The notes beneath the pieces were generated by a model. The model was given only the letters and a program-made list of their open reading frames with translations. It was not told the DNA's origin and did not search any database. The position numbers and the translations under genes were made by a program. A DNA stretch of 32,318 bases, from the NCBI RefSeq assembly GCF_936931525.1, contig NZ_CAKZII010000091.1, positions 1 to 32,318 of the forward strand. The letters run 5' to 3'. Of the stretch, positions 16,733 to 24,478 are shown one piece after another; within the stretch, counting starts at the first letter, position 1, and every line of letters starts with the position of its first letter. This DNA comes from an uncultured Aurantimicrobium sp. (lineage in GTDB: Bacteria; Actinomycetota; Actinomycetes; Actinomycetales; Microbacteriaceae).

Positions 16733-18229
16733 CTAGCCGCCGAATGCTGCGGAGAGCGGTGCTGCTACGAAGTAGAGCACGAAGCCAGCTGCAACGATCC
16801 AGAGCACTGGGTGGATTTCCTTAGCCTTGCCAGCGAATGCGCGGACAATGACCCAGGTGATGAAGCCGATACCGATACCGTTTGCGATCGAGTAGGTGAA
16901 AGGCATCATGATGATGGTCAGGAAGGCAGGGAACGAGATGCTCCAGTCCTTCCAGTCAATGTCAACAACCTGAGACATCATGAGTGCACCAACGATGACC
17001 AGTGCCGAAGCACCAACCTCGATGGGGACTACAGAGGTCAGAGGTGCGAAGAACATTGCAACCAGGAACAGCACACCGGTGACGATGTTAGCCAGACCAG
17101 TGCGAGCACCACCGGCGATACCGGAAGCAGACTCGATGTAGACGGTGTTGGAAGAGGTCGAGGTGAAACCACCAACAACAGCACCAGCACCTTCAACAAC
17201 CAGTGCGGACTTCAGACGTGGGAAGTTACCGTCCTTGTCAGCAAGGCCAGCCTGCTTGGACAGACCGGTCATGGTGCCCATTGCGTCGAAGAAGTTCGAG
17301 AACACGAGGGTGAACACGAGCATGATTGCAGCAAGTGCACCGATGCGCTCGAAGGAACCGAAGAGGCTTACTTCACCAATGGTGGAGAAGTCAGGAACAG
17401 CAAAGATGCTGGTGGGCAGACCAGGAATGGTGGTGTCCCAACCGAAGGGGGTCACGAACTCACCGTTGACGAACTTGCCGCCTACGGGGAAGAGTGCTTC
17501 AGCGATGATGGCGATAACGGTGGTCGAGATCAGACCGATCAAGATTGCTGCACGAACACGCATTGCCATGAGAACACCAATGGTGAGAACACCAATGATG
17601 AAGATGGTGGTGGGGAGACCAATTCCGTGGTCGGTGCCAACACCGAGTCCAACTGGAACGGGGCCAACGTCAGTGCGACGAACAAGACCACCGTCAACGA
17701 GACCGATGAATGCGATGAAGAGACCAATACCCACGGTGATCGCGGTCTTCAGTGCAGCAGGAACTGCGGTGAAGATCATGGTGCGCAGACCAGTGACCGC
17801 GAGGATGAGGATGATAATTCCGTCGATGACGACGAGGCCCATGGCCTCCTGCCAGGTGACGTCCTTGACCAGAGTTACTGCGAGGAATGAGTTGATACCC
17901 AGACCAGCTGCAATAGCGAATGGCAGACGTGCGACGAAACCGAATGCGATGGTCATCAGACCTGCAGCCAGTGCAGTTGCCGAAGCGATTGCCTGAGGTG
18001 CGAATTCGAATGCGTCAGCTGCGCCGCCGCCGATAACGTTTCCGTTAACGTCGGGGCTGAAAGCCAAGATGATGGGGTTCAGGATGATGATGTAAACCAT
18101 CGTCATGAAGATGACGAGACCGCCGCGGAACTCCGTACCAATGGTGGATCCACGCTTGGTGATTTCGAAGTAGCGATCGAGTGTTGCTGAGAAGCCTGAC
18201 TTGGGCTTTTCGGTGGTCGAGGACGACAA
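16733..18229 (-). CDS. NCS2-family purine permease (AzgA/PbuG-like)
   Basis: Polytopic membrane transporter of the NCS2 family, most like the AzgA/PbuG branch that imports adenine, guanine or hypoxanthine with protons. Family features are FEITKRGSTIGTEFRGG before the first helix, TMVYIIILNPIIL, GLGINSFLAVTLV, FFDAMGTMTG and SASGIAGGARTGLANI. I prefer the TTG start because AAGGAG lies six bases upstream, giving 498 residues; the alternative ATG at 18277 adds 16 residues and has only a weak Shine-Dalgarno. About 12-14 hydrophobic segments are visible. A strong hairpin terminator follows the stop. The leader does not match a purine riboswitch. Substrate is inferred from family. Confidence 0.92.
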   Translation of the reverse strand: MSSSTTEKPKSGFSATLDRYFEITKRGSTIGTEFRGGLVIFMTMVYIIILNPIILAFSPDVNGNVIGGGAADAFEFAPQAIASATALAAGLMTIAFGFVARLPFAIAAGLGINSFLAVTLVKDVTWQEAMGLVVIDGIIILILAVTGLRTMIFTAVPAALKTAITVGIGLFIAFIGLVDGGLVRRTDVGPVPVGLGVGTDHGIGLPTTIFIIGVLTIGVLMAMRVRAAILIGLISTTVIAIIAEALFPVGGKFVNGEFVTPFGWDTTIPGLPTSIFAVPDFSTIGEVSLFGSFERIGALAAIMLVFTLVFSNFFDAMGTMTGLSKQAGLADKDGNFPRLKSALVVEGAGAVVGGFTSTSSNTVYIESASGIAGGARTGLANIVTGVLFLVAMFFAPLTSVVPIEVGASALVIVGALMMSQVVDIDWKDWSISFPAFLTIIMMPFTYSIANGIGIGFITWVIVRAFAGKAKEIHPVLWIVAAGFVLYFVAAPLSAAFGG

Positions 18230-18377
18230 ACCGTTCTCCTTTTTGAGTAGGGATGAGGGAACTACAGGTTCAACCATAACCTGCCTGAGAGTTTGCCTTG
18301 AGTTTTTCGCCGGAAAGTCTTAACCACAACTTGAAGTGAATTTCTTTATCCCTCACCACCACATATAGGGGTTAACA

Positions 18378-18411
18378 ACATCACCCCCTCGCTTGCACGA
18401 GGGGGTGATGT
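18378..18411 (-). terminator. Terminator after the PiT phosphate operon
   Basis: A 14-bp perfect stem, ACATCACCCCCTCG with its complement, encloses a six-base loop. It lies 13 bases after the stop of the small membrane protein gene; only a mixed TGTTGTT follows. Confidence 0.7.
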
Positions 18412-18424
18412 CGATATTCCGGAC

Positions 18425-18682
18425 TTATTTATGGAAGAACGGAATGATCAAGTAGATCTCATAGAGCACTGCAATGGCACAAAGTGTGAAGCAGATGTAA
18501 GCAATGCTGCGGAAAAAAGATTCCTTACGCACAGCTGAGCCATCACCCTTGGCCGCTTTAGGAGCCAGCAGCTCTGCATCAGTGACGAAACGAACACCAA
18601 GTGAGTAGAGCGAAACGATAACGGCTGCTCCGCCTACAGAAGCGATAACAACAGACAGGAATGCATCCCAAGCGATAGTCAT
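18425..18682 (-). CDS. Small two-helix membrane protein coupled to phosphate transporter
   Basis: An 85-residue membrane protein with two hydrophobic segments, about residues 8-30 (SVVIASVGGAAVIVSLYSLG) and 58-80 (IAYICFTLCAIAVLYEIYLI), joined by a charged loop (LLAPKAAKGDGSAVRKE). Its ATG shares one base with the stop of the PiT gene (TAATG), so it should be translated by termination-reinitiation and made with the transporter. I do not recognise a named family; location suggests an accessory, stabilising or regulatory subunit of the phosphate transporter. A 14-bp-stem terminator lies just downstream. Confidence 0.8.
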   Translation of the reverse strand: MTIAWDAFLSVVIASVGGAAVIVSLYSLGVRFVTDAELLAPKAAKGDGSAVRKESFFRSIAYICFTLCAIAVLYEIYLIIPFFHK

Positions 18683-19935
18683 TATTTCTTGCCCTTCTTG
18701 TTCTTCTTTGCTTCCTTCGCGGCCTTTTCTGCTTCTTTCTTGGCAGCAAGCTTGGCAGCTTTCTCTGCACGGCGACGCTGTGCAGGAGTTTCTACGATCT
18801 CGCTCGCACCTTCAACCTCAGAGAGGACGTTTGTGTGAGTGACAGCGTTACGCTTGCTGATCTGGAACAAAGCAATAATGACACCAGTCACGAGCACGGC
18901 ATCAATGAGAATTCCGAATGGGCCAGTTCCTGCAATCCACGCAGCGAATGCACCCACAATGGCTGCTGCTGGAAGAGTTAGGAACCATGCGCCCACAACG
19001 TGGCTTGCTTTGCTCCAACGGACGGTGCCGCCCTTACGACCCAGCCCGGCACCGATAACGGAACCAGAAGCTACCTGAGTGGTGGAGAGAGCGAAGCCAA
19101 GGTTTGTCGACGCCAGGATGGTGACACCGGTTGCCGTTTCAGCGGCAAGACCCTGTGCTGGCTTGATCTCAGAAAGACCAGTTCCCATTGTCTTGATGAT
19201 GCGCCAACCACCCATATAAGTTCCCAGAGCAATAGCAAGAGCTGCTGCAATCATGACCCAGAGTGGAACGCCACTGTCCTTACCCAGCACTCCAGCTGTA
19301 ATCAGCACCAGAGTGATAACACCCATGGTCTTCTGAGCATCGTTTGTACCGTGCGAGAGAGCAACCAATGAAGACGAGAAGATCTGACCGGTACGGAAGC
19401 GTGAACGGCCTGTGCCAATTCCGGTACGCGCACGCTCTGCCTGCGAACGGGCGGTGATGATGTACGCGAGCTTAGTTGCAAGATAAGCAGCAATACCAGC
19501 AATCACGGGAGCGAACAGAGAAGGAAGAATAACCTTCTCAACAACCTTGATGAAGTTCACTGCGTCAAAACCTGCACTCGCGATTGCAGCACCGATCAGG
19601 CCACCAAATAGTGCGTGTGAAGAAGAGGAAGGAAGTCCCAAAATCCAGGTGGTGAGGTTCCACAGGATTGCTCCGCACAAACCGGCGAAGATCATTTCCA
19701 CCTTGATTGTGACGTCCTCGTTGATGAGGTCAACCGAGATGGTCTTAGCCACTGCGGTGGAAAGGAACGCACCAACAAGGTTCAATACCGCTGCGATAAG
19801 AACCGCTGTTCGAGGCTTGAGAGCACCAGTAGCGATCGGGGTTGCCATGGCGTTTGCTGTGTCATGGAAACCGTTGGTGAAGTCAAAGAAAAGCGCGAGT
19901 GCTACAACGAGCACGACGACGAATAGAGGATCCAC
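18682..19935 (-). CDS. PiT-family inorganic phosphate transporter
   Basis: Low-affinity inorganic phosphate (metal-phosphate) symporter of the PiT/Pho-4 family in the cytoplasmic membrane. The two inverted-repeat signatures are present: FTNGFHDTANAMATPIATG near the N-terminus and LSHGTNDAQKTMGVI in the second half, plus GLPSSSSHALFGGLIGA. The preferred GTG (417 residues) has AAAAGG five bases upstream and begins just before the first helix; the frame stays open to 20058, but the added residues look non-coding and polar. The C-terminus is a Lys/Glu/Ala-rich tail of about 40 residues after RRRAEK, unusual in length and probably cytoplasmic. It is coupled to the small membrane protein at 18425-18682. 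Confidence 0.92.
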   Translation of the reverse strand: MDPLFVVVLVVALALFFDFTNGFHDTANAMATPIATGALKPRTAVLIAAVLNLVGAFLSTAVAKTISVDLINEDVTIKVEMIFAGLCGAILWNLTTWILGLPSSSSHALFGGLIGAAIASAGFDAVNFIKVVEKVILPSLFAPVIAGIAAYLATKLAYIITARSQAERARTGIGTGRSRFRTGQIFSSSLVALSHGTNDAQKTMGVITLVLITAGVLGKDSGVPLWVMIAAALAIALGTYMGGWRIIKTMGTGLSEIKPAQGLAAETATGVTILASTNLGFALSTTQVASGSVIGAGLGRKGGTVRWSKASHVVGAWFLTLPAAAIVGAFAAWIAGTGPFGILIDAVLVTGVIIALFQISKRNAVTHTNVLSEVEGASEIVETPAQRRRAEKAAKLAAKKEAEKAAKEAKKNKKGKK

Positions 19936-20092
19936 AAGGGCCTTTTCTGTGTGATTGTCAAAAACAAGAAGGGGTAACAGGATTGAGTTGTTGTCCACAT
20001 GACGTTTGCTCAAAACCCCAGTTCTGTCGATAGTGACATCTCCGGGCTTTCTCAGCAACCCTAGCTAGTAACTAAGTTAAAGATTTCTCTGC

Positions 20093-20104
20093 ATTTACGT
20101 AAAT
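20093..20104. promoter_or_regulatory. 12-bp perfect palindrome ATTTACGTAAAT
   Basis: It lies in the 268-base divergent intergenic region between the PiT gene and the alpha/beta hydrolase, about 100 bases from the hydrolase start. It might be an operator for a dimeric repressor. No copy was noticed elsewhere in the window. Confidence 0.25.
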
Positions 20105-20191
20105 CAGGGTTCTCTAACTCTCGTTAACTAGTCGAAAGTTCTTCCCTGAGACTTTTCTCATTCAACTTAGGCTCGGGCAAGTACTCGGTCG

Positions 20192-20197
20192 TAGCAT
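20192..20197 (+). promoter_or_regulatory. Probable -10 box for the alpha/beta hydrolase
   Basis: TAGCAT followed by GGGGTT and then ATG, giving a start of transcription at the start codon. Confidence 0.45.
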
Positions 20198-20203
20198 GGG
20201 GTT

Positions 20204-21097
20204 ATGTCTGCAAAGCTGCCCCTCAACAGTGTTGAACTCGAAGCACAGGGAATCTCTCTGGCCCAGCAACTTCCTGAACGTGCGATTCGAGGAAGCGTTG
20301 AGATTGATGGCTACCACCTCGCCACCATCACCATTGAGCCACAGGGTGAACGTATCGGAACGGCACTGCTCGTTCCCGGTTACACCAGCTCGGCAGACAC
20401 ATTCAATGGATTACTGCAGCCCCTCTCTGAGCGTGGCTATAAAGTCGTCGCTTTTTCCCAGCGTGGACAGAGCCTGTCCGAAGGCCCTGACAACACCGAC
20501 GGCTATGCATTAGAACGCCTGGGTGCAGATATTCACGACATCATTAGCAAGCTTGAGCTTGGTAACGATGTTCACCTGTTGGGCCACAGCTTCGGTGGTG
20601 TTGTCTCCATCGAGGCTGTTCTTCAGGACCACTCCCCTTTCGCCAGCTTGACCATGTGGAATTCAGGCCCCAGAAATATGGGTGGTGACTTGCTAGAGCA
20701 GCGCTATGGCCTTCTGGAGCATGGTCCACGTGCGTACTACGTCGGCAGCCAGCTCGCTGCAGGTAAAGATCCCGAGGCAGATATCAAGGGTGAGCTCAAC
20801 ATCATTGAGCAGTACTACTACGACCGCCTGATGAGCACTAACCCTGCCCAGCTCGAAGCTGGAATCAACATTCTCATTGACCAGGTCGACCGAACTGTGG
20901 AGCTGTCGCGCACCGGCATCCCCGTTCTTGTCTCCCACGGCGCCAACGATGACGCTTGGCCTATCGAGATGCAGCGAGAAATGGCTGAACAGCTGGGAGC
21001 TGATTATTGGGTTGTGGCGAATGCAGGACACTCAGCTCACGCTGACCGCACTCACACCTCAGCACAGCTTCTCGCCACCTTCTGGGACGAGCACTAG
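20204..21097 (+). CDS. Alpha/beta hydrolase, monoacylglycerol lipase-like
   Basis: Soluble serine hydrolase of 297 residues, probably an esterase or lysophospholipase/monoglyceride lipase. LVPGYTSSADTF carries the oxyanion-hole region, LLGHSFGG the nucleophile elbow with the catalytic serine (about residue 128), VLVSHGANDDAW the acid and ANAGHSAHAD the histidine, so the triad is complete. SQRGQSLSEG is typical of the serine aminopeptidase S33/Hydrolase_4 group. No signal peptide is visible. TAGCAT ends six bases before the ATG, so the message is probably leaderless. It converges on the ZIP-type gene with only three bases between stops. Substrate cannot be inferred. Confidence 0.88.
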   Translation: MSAKLPLNSVELEAQGISLAQQLPERAIRGSVEIDGYHLATITIEPQGERIGTALLVPGYTSSADTFNGLLQPLSERGYKVVAFSQRGQSLSEGPDNTDGYALERLGADIHDIISKLELGNDVHLLGHSFGGVVSIEAVLQDHSPFASLTMWNSGPRNMGGDLLEQRYGLLEHGPRAYYVGSQLAAGKDPEADIKGELNIIEQYYYDRLMSTNPAQLEAGINILIDQVDRTVELSRTGIPVLVSHGANDDAWPIEMQREMAEQLGADYWVVANAGHSAHADRTHTSAQLLATFWDEH

Positions 21098-21100
21098 TGA

Positions 21101-21832
21101 CTAGGCCAGCTGGTGAATAACCAAGCTGGTCAAGAAACCAAGAGTGGCGAGCAGGCCCGTGTAGTTGTGAGCCTTGCGGAATGCATCAGGAATCATGGTG
21201 TCACTGATCATGGCCAGCATGGCACCAGCGGCTAGAGATGTAATGAAGCCGGTGAGCTCAACGGGAGCATCAGCCAAGATAGTGAAACCCAAAAGGCTGG
21301 AGATCGCTGCAGCGAGAGCAATGCCTCCCCACAAAGCGAAGACGAAGCGTGGTTTTCTTCCCGCTGCCTTGAGCTCAGCTGTGCTGGAAAGACCTTCGGG
21401 AAGGTTCGAAATGATGACCGCGGTCAGAATCGGAATACTGACTCCCTGACCTCCAAGCATGGACAGCCCCAACACCATGGACTCGGGCACACCGTCGAGC
21501 AGTGCTCCCACAGCAATACCCGTGCCGGTTCCGGGGCCTTCTGCTGAACCTTTTTTGTTTCGAGCGTTGAGACGATCAAGCAGGACATTCACGCCCACAT
21601 AAACAATCGCTCCCACAGCAAAACCGGAGACGGTCGGCCAGAGGCCAGACTCGGCCATAGCCTCGCCGACCAAGTCAAAGGCGAGTGCCGAGATGAGAAC
21701 TCCCGCACCAAACGCCATCACACTGGCCACGACCCGTGAGGGCACGTTCACAAACCATGCAATGAGAGCGCCCACGAACAGGGCTCCACCAGCCAGCAGA
21801 CCTGCGCCCGCTGCGGTGAGCCACTCGTTCAT
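21101..21832 (-). CDS. ZIP-family divalent metal transporter homologue
   Basis: Membrane protein of 243 residues with about eight hydrophobic segments, matching the ZIP (ZupT/GufA-like) fold. The diagnostic paired motifs are present but changed: where metal-binding helices usually carry H-N-x-P-E-G, this protein has LDGVPES and ISNLPEG. The Pro-Glu pairs are kept while both leading histidines become Asp or Ser. This may be a recognised subfamily, and metal specificity may differ from zinc. SSTAELKAAGRKPR forms the cytoplasmic loop. TAGCCT ends six bases before the ATG and shares its TAG with the stop of the SNF2 gene, so the gene probably has its own leaderless promoter despite lying nine bases from its neighbour. 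Confidence 0.85.
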   Translation of the reverse strand: MNEWLTAAGAGLLAGGALFVGALIAWFVNVPSRVVASVMAFGAGVLISALAFDLVGEAMAESGLWPTVSGFAVGAIVYVGVNVLLDRLNARNKKGSAEGPGTGTGIAVGALLDGVPESMVLGLSMLGGQGVSIPILTAVIISNLPEGLSSTAELKAAGRKPRFVFALWGGIALAAAISSLLGFTILADAPVELTGFITSLAAGAMLAMISDTMIPDAFRKAHNYTGLLATLGFLTSLVIHQLA

Positions 21833-21838
21833 GGTTAC

Positions 21839-21844
21839 AGGCTA
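21839..21844 (-). promoter_or_regulatory. Probable -10 box of the ZIP-type gene, sharing the SNF2 stop codon
   Basis: TAGCCT on the minus strand is six bases from the ATG. Its first three bases are the TAG stop codon of the SNF2 gene (21844-21842). Confidence 0.5.
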
Positions 21845-23959
21845 GGCGTACTGAGACGCGATTGCACGAGTAAGGATGTGAACCAAAGCATCGAGCTGGA
21901 TGGAATCCTGCGAGCCTGCTTCAATCTCTTCACCCTCGAGGGCACGAGCAGCAAGTCCACGCTTGCTGTCGATGAGCTCGGCAATCTTCGCGTCAATGGT
22001 CTGGGCAGCGATGATGCGCCATGCGGTAACAGGCATTTCCTGACCAATACGGTGAACGCGGTCAATTGCCTGGGTTTGCTCAGCAGATGTCCAGGACAGT
22101 TCTGCCAGAACCACGTTGGAAGATGCCTGCAGGTTCAAACCAACACCAGCAGCGGTGAGTGAACACACGGCAACTTGAACGGACTCGTCCTTGTTGAAGG
22201 CGTCAATAGCATCCTGGCGAGCAGAAGTGGTCTGGTCACCACGAATGGAAACAGACTTGATGCCCTGGGCAGCAAAGGCACGTTCTGCGGTGTCCATCAC
22301 GTCGATGTGCTTCGCGAAGAAGACAACCTTGCCTACTGAACGTGCAAGCTGAGCTGCGTAGTCAGAAGCAAGTCCAGCCTTGGCCTGACCAATCTTGCGC
22401 ACCATGGTGAAGACGTTCTCGCCAGTCTTCTGGCCCTTAGATTCGTCCAGCTCCTGCTGGGCAACCATACGGATGAGCTCTGTGGTGGAACCACGGAAGT
22501 TACCGGTGACGGTGAAGCGGTTGTAACGCTCAAGCAGGCGCTTAGCCAGTTCCGCTTCAGCAGCCTTGATCGAGTTACCGAGTTCATCATCGAGTTCAAC
22601 GGGCAGGTCAACCACGCGCTTGGCAGGAAGGTCCTTGGCCACGTCAATCTTGCGACGACGGACAATACCCATGGACACCACGGTTTCGCGAGCAGAGGCA
22701 TAGAAGCTTTGGTCTGCAGGGGTGAGACCGGTTGCCTCAAGCTTGGCGGTGAGTTCAGCCGATGGCTTCTCGCCGTCAATCCAGCCGAGGAACTTCCAAA
22801 TAGCGCGGAAGTCATCGATGTCATTGATCAGCGGCGTACCAGTCAGCGCAATACGTAAGGGGTTGTGGCCTGGAGTGCGCGCCACGATGCGGTCAGCGAG
22901 TGCAAGCACGTGCTTGGAGCGCTGAGAAGTGAGGTTCTTGATGAAGTGTGCTTCGTCAACAACCATGCCCTTGAAGCCCATCTGGCCAATCCAGGAGAGG
23001 TGACGGTCCAGAACTTCGTAGTTCACGATAAAGACATCTGCGAAGGCGTCAACGTCTGTTCCGTCACCGTGAATAACGGTTGCCTTGCGACCAGGGATCC
23101 AGCGCTCAACTTCACGCGCCCAGTTCATCTTGACCACGTTAGGAACGATGGCAAGGAGAGGGAAGGCGTTTGCAACAGACGCCGCAATGAGGGACTGTGC
23201 CGTCTTTCCCAGACCTGGTTCATCGGCGAGGAGGAAGGTGCGGTGACCTTCCTTCACACTCTCGATGAAGCGAATCTGGTGTGGCATGAGTTCGCGCCCC
23301 TGAGGCGAGAAGCGATCAAACTTAGGAACAGCAGGCATCTCCATGCAGGCAGAGCCGCCGCCAGCACCTGTTTCAAACGACTTGAACAAGGGGCCAAGCA
23401 GCTCCCAGTTCGACAAGCGCATGACAGGAATAGAACCCGTGGTGGGCTTAGAGAAGTCAGGCTCCAGGAACGGGCTGGACTTCAAACGAGCCTTCACGGA
23501 AAGCGGAAGAACCTGCTTCTCAGCAAGTTCGGGAGCGAACTCCTGAACAGGCTTGGCCTGCTCGGTGGTGATGATGAGGTCTTCGGGGTTGATCTCTGCG
23601 CCGGATTCAACCAGCCAGTCCCGGCGCATTTTCTGCGCCACAGGACTGGTTGCGTGGTCTACTTCGAGAAGCTGGATCAGCGAGGTGTCGCGTGCAGCGG
23701 TTTTTGCCAAGATGGTGGCAACACCATCAAGGCGCTTGAGCTGTTCTGCACGTGAAGAATCAGTCAACGCTGCGTCACCCTTGACGCGTGCGCGCTCTTC
23801 ACGAACGAGGAAAGCAATGACCTGGAACTTGGTGCGGTTGGTGGGACCAACCTTCTTACCAGTCTGAGCTTTTGCTTCTACCTCGCGCACCTTGCGGGCG
23901 AGGATAGGGATGAGCCCCGAGTTATCGAGGGTGTTACGACGAGTGCCGGTACGGGCCAC
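21842..23959 (-). CDS. SNF2-family DEAD/DEAH helicase-like ATPase
   Basis: Stand-alone SNF2 ATPase of 705 residues, a double-strand DNA translocase by family. Residues 1-220 form an uncharacterised basic N-terminal region. LMPHQIRFIES is the Q-like motif, ADEPGLGKT (about 245-253) Walker A, VVDEAHFIKN the DEAH box, ALTGTPLIN motif III, SIRGDQT and AVCSLTAAGVGLNLQAS motif V, and QAIDRVHRIGQ motif VI. The last ~60 residues (AELIDSKRGLAARAL and after) are a short helical tail. Start is GTG with GGAG five bases upstream and TTTAGT as a possible -10. No restriction-modification, nuclease or toxin partner flanks it, so a role in replication-fork or recombination repair is more likely than defence, but this is inference. 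Confidence 0.9.
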   Translation of the reverse strand: MARTGTRRNTLDNSGLIPILARKVREVEAKAQTGKKVGPTNRTKFQVIAFLVREERARVKGDAALTDSSRAEQLKRLDGVATILAKTAARDTSLIQLLEVDHATSPVAQKMRRDWLVESGAEINPEDLIITTEQAKPVQEFAPELAEKQVLPLSVKARLKSSPFLEPDFSKPTTGSIPVMRLSNWELLGPLFKSFETGAGGGSACMEMPAVPKFDRFSPQGRELMPHQIRFIESVKEGHRTFLLADEPGLGKTAQSLIAASVANAFPLLAIVPNVVKMNWAREVERWIPGRKATVIHGDGTDVDAFADVFIVNYEVLDRHLSWIGQMGFKGMVVDEAHFIKNLTSQRSKHVLALADRIVARTPGHNPLRIALTGTPLINDIDDFRAIWKFLGWIDGEKPSAELTAKLEATGLTPADQSFYASARETVVSMGIVRRRKIDVAKDLPAKRVVDLPVELDDELGNSIKAAEAELAKRLLERYNRFTVTGNFRGSTTELIRMVAQQELDESKGQKTGENVFTMVRKIGQAKAGLASDYAAQLARSVGKVVFFAKHIDVMDTAERAFAAQGIKSVSIRGDQTTSARQDAIDAFNKDESVQVAVCSLTAAGVGLNLQASSNVVLAELSWTSAEQTQAIDRVHRIGQEMPVTAWRIIAAQTIDAKIAELIDSKRGLAARALEGEEIEAGSQDSIQLDALVHILTRAIASQYA

Positions 23960-24109
23960 TTGGTCTCCATGACTAAAGAAACGATGACATCACGAACAAG
24001 CAGTGCTTGCGTCATGCCCCAAACTGCACCTCCCCCAGAAGGTACCTCGCGCATCACGCGTTAGCGCCGGCGACAGTAGAAACGAAGGTTGTGGTGCGGA
24101 TTTAGTCTA

Positions 24110-24466
24110 CTACTTCGGAGCTGGCGTCTTAATCAGGAAGCCGCCGAGGAAGAATGTGGCAGCTGCAGCTGTCTGAAGAAGCATCCACCATTGGATACCT
24201 GGGGTAATCCCATCAGTCAATCGGACGATGGGATTCCAATAAATGGCGATCAACAAGAACAGTGGGAGAAAGATCCACTTCTTGGGATTAGCCCACTGCC
24301 AGGTGAACACAGCGAGGATGGCTGCCAAGATACTGACCACGAACAAGATGGTGATGTACCACTCAGAGCCGTAGAGACCCATACCGATAAACATTGCGGT
24401 AACCCCAGCTAATCCAGGCACGATGCCAGGACGGATGAGCTCAGGTTCTGCTTGCTTTTTTGCCAT
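24110..24466 (-). CDS. Small polytopic membrane protein of unknown function
   Basis: A 118-residue membrane protein with four hydrophobic segments: GVTAMFIGMGLY, ITILFVVSILAAILAVF, WIFLPLFLLIAIYW and QTAAAATFFLGGFLI. The pattern of two N-terminal helices, then W-NPI-V-L, then a last helix is reminiscent of small uncharacterised families such as DUF6804, but I would not assign it. The Gln/Lys-rich N-terminus and PAPK tail are probably cytoplasmic. TAAACT ends six bases before the ATG, and its TAA is the stop codon of the desaturase gene, so it probably has its own leaderless promoter. Confidence 0.72.
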   Translation of the reverse strand: MAKKQAEPELIRPGIVPGLAGVTAMFIGMGLYGSEWYITILFVVSILAAILAVFTWQWANPKKWIFLPLFLLIAIYWNPIVRLTDGITPGIQWWMLLQTAAAATFFLGGFLIKTPAPK

Positions 24467-24472
24467 GTAAAA

Positions 24473-24478
24473 AGTTTA
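24473..24478 (-). promoter_or_regulatory. Probable -10 box of the small membrane protein, sharing the desaturase stop codon
   Basis: TAAACT on the minus strand is followed by TTTTAC and ATG. Its TAA is the stop codon of the desaturase gene. Confidence 0.5.

Noticed and set aside
16811-17890. A 359-codon plus-strand open frame
   Set aside because: It is antisense to the NCS2 permease, is full of Asn/Asp/Glu/Thr from mirrored hydrophobic codons, and has no recognisable domain.
18230-18377. A purine riboswitch in the leader of the NCS2 permease
   Set aside because: I could not find the conserved junction and loop sequences of purine or related riboswitches; only ordinary leader sequence is seen.
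19936-20058. A 41-residue N-terminal extension of the PiT transporter
   Set aside because: The added residues are polar and unlike PiT proteins; GTG 19935 has a Shine-Dalgarno and starts at the first helix.
22865-23755. A 296-codon plus-strand open frame
   Set aside because: It lies wholly antisense to the SNF2 gene, which has a full set of helicase motifs.
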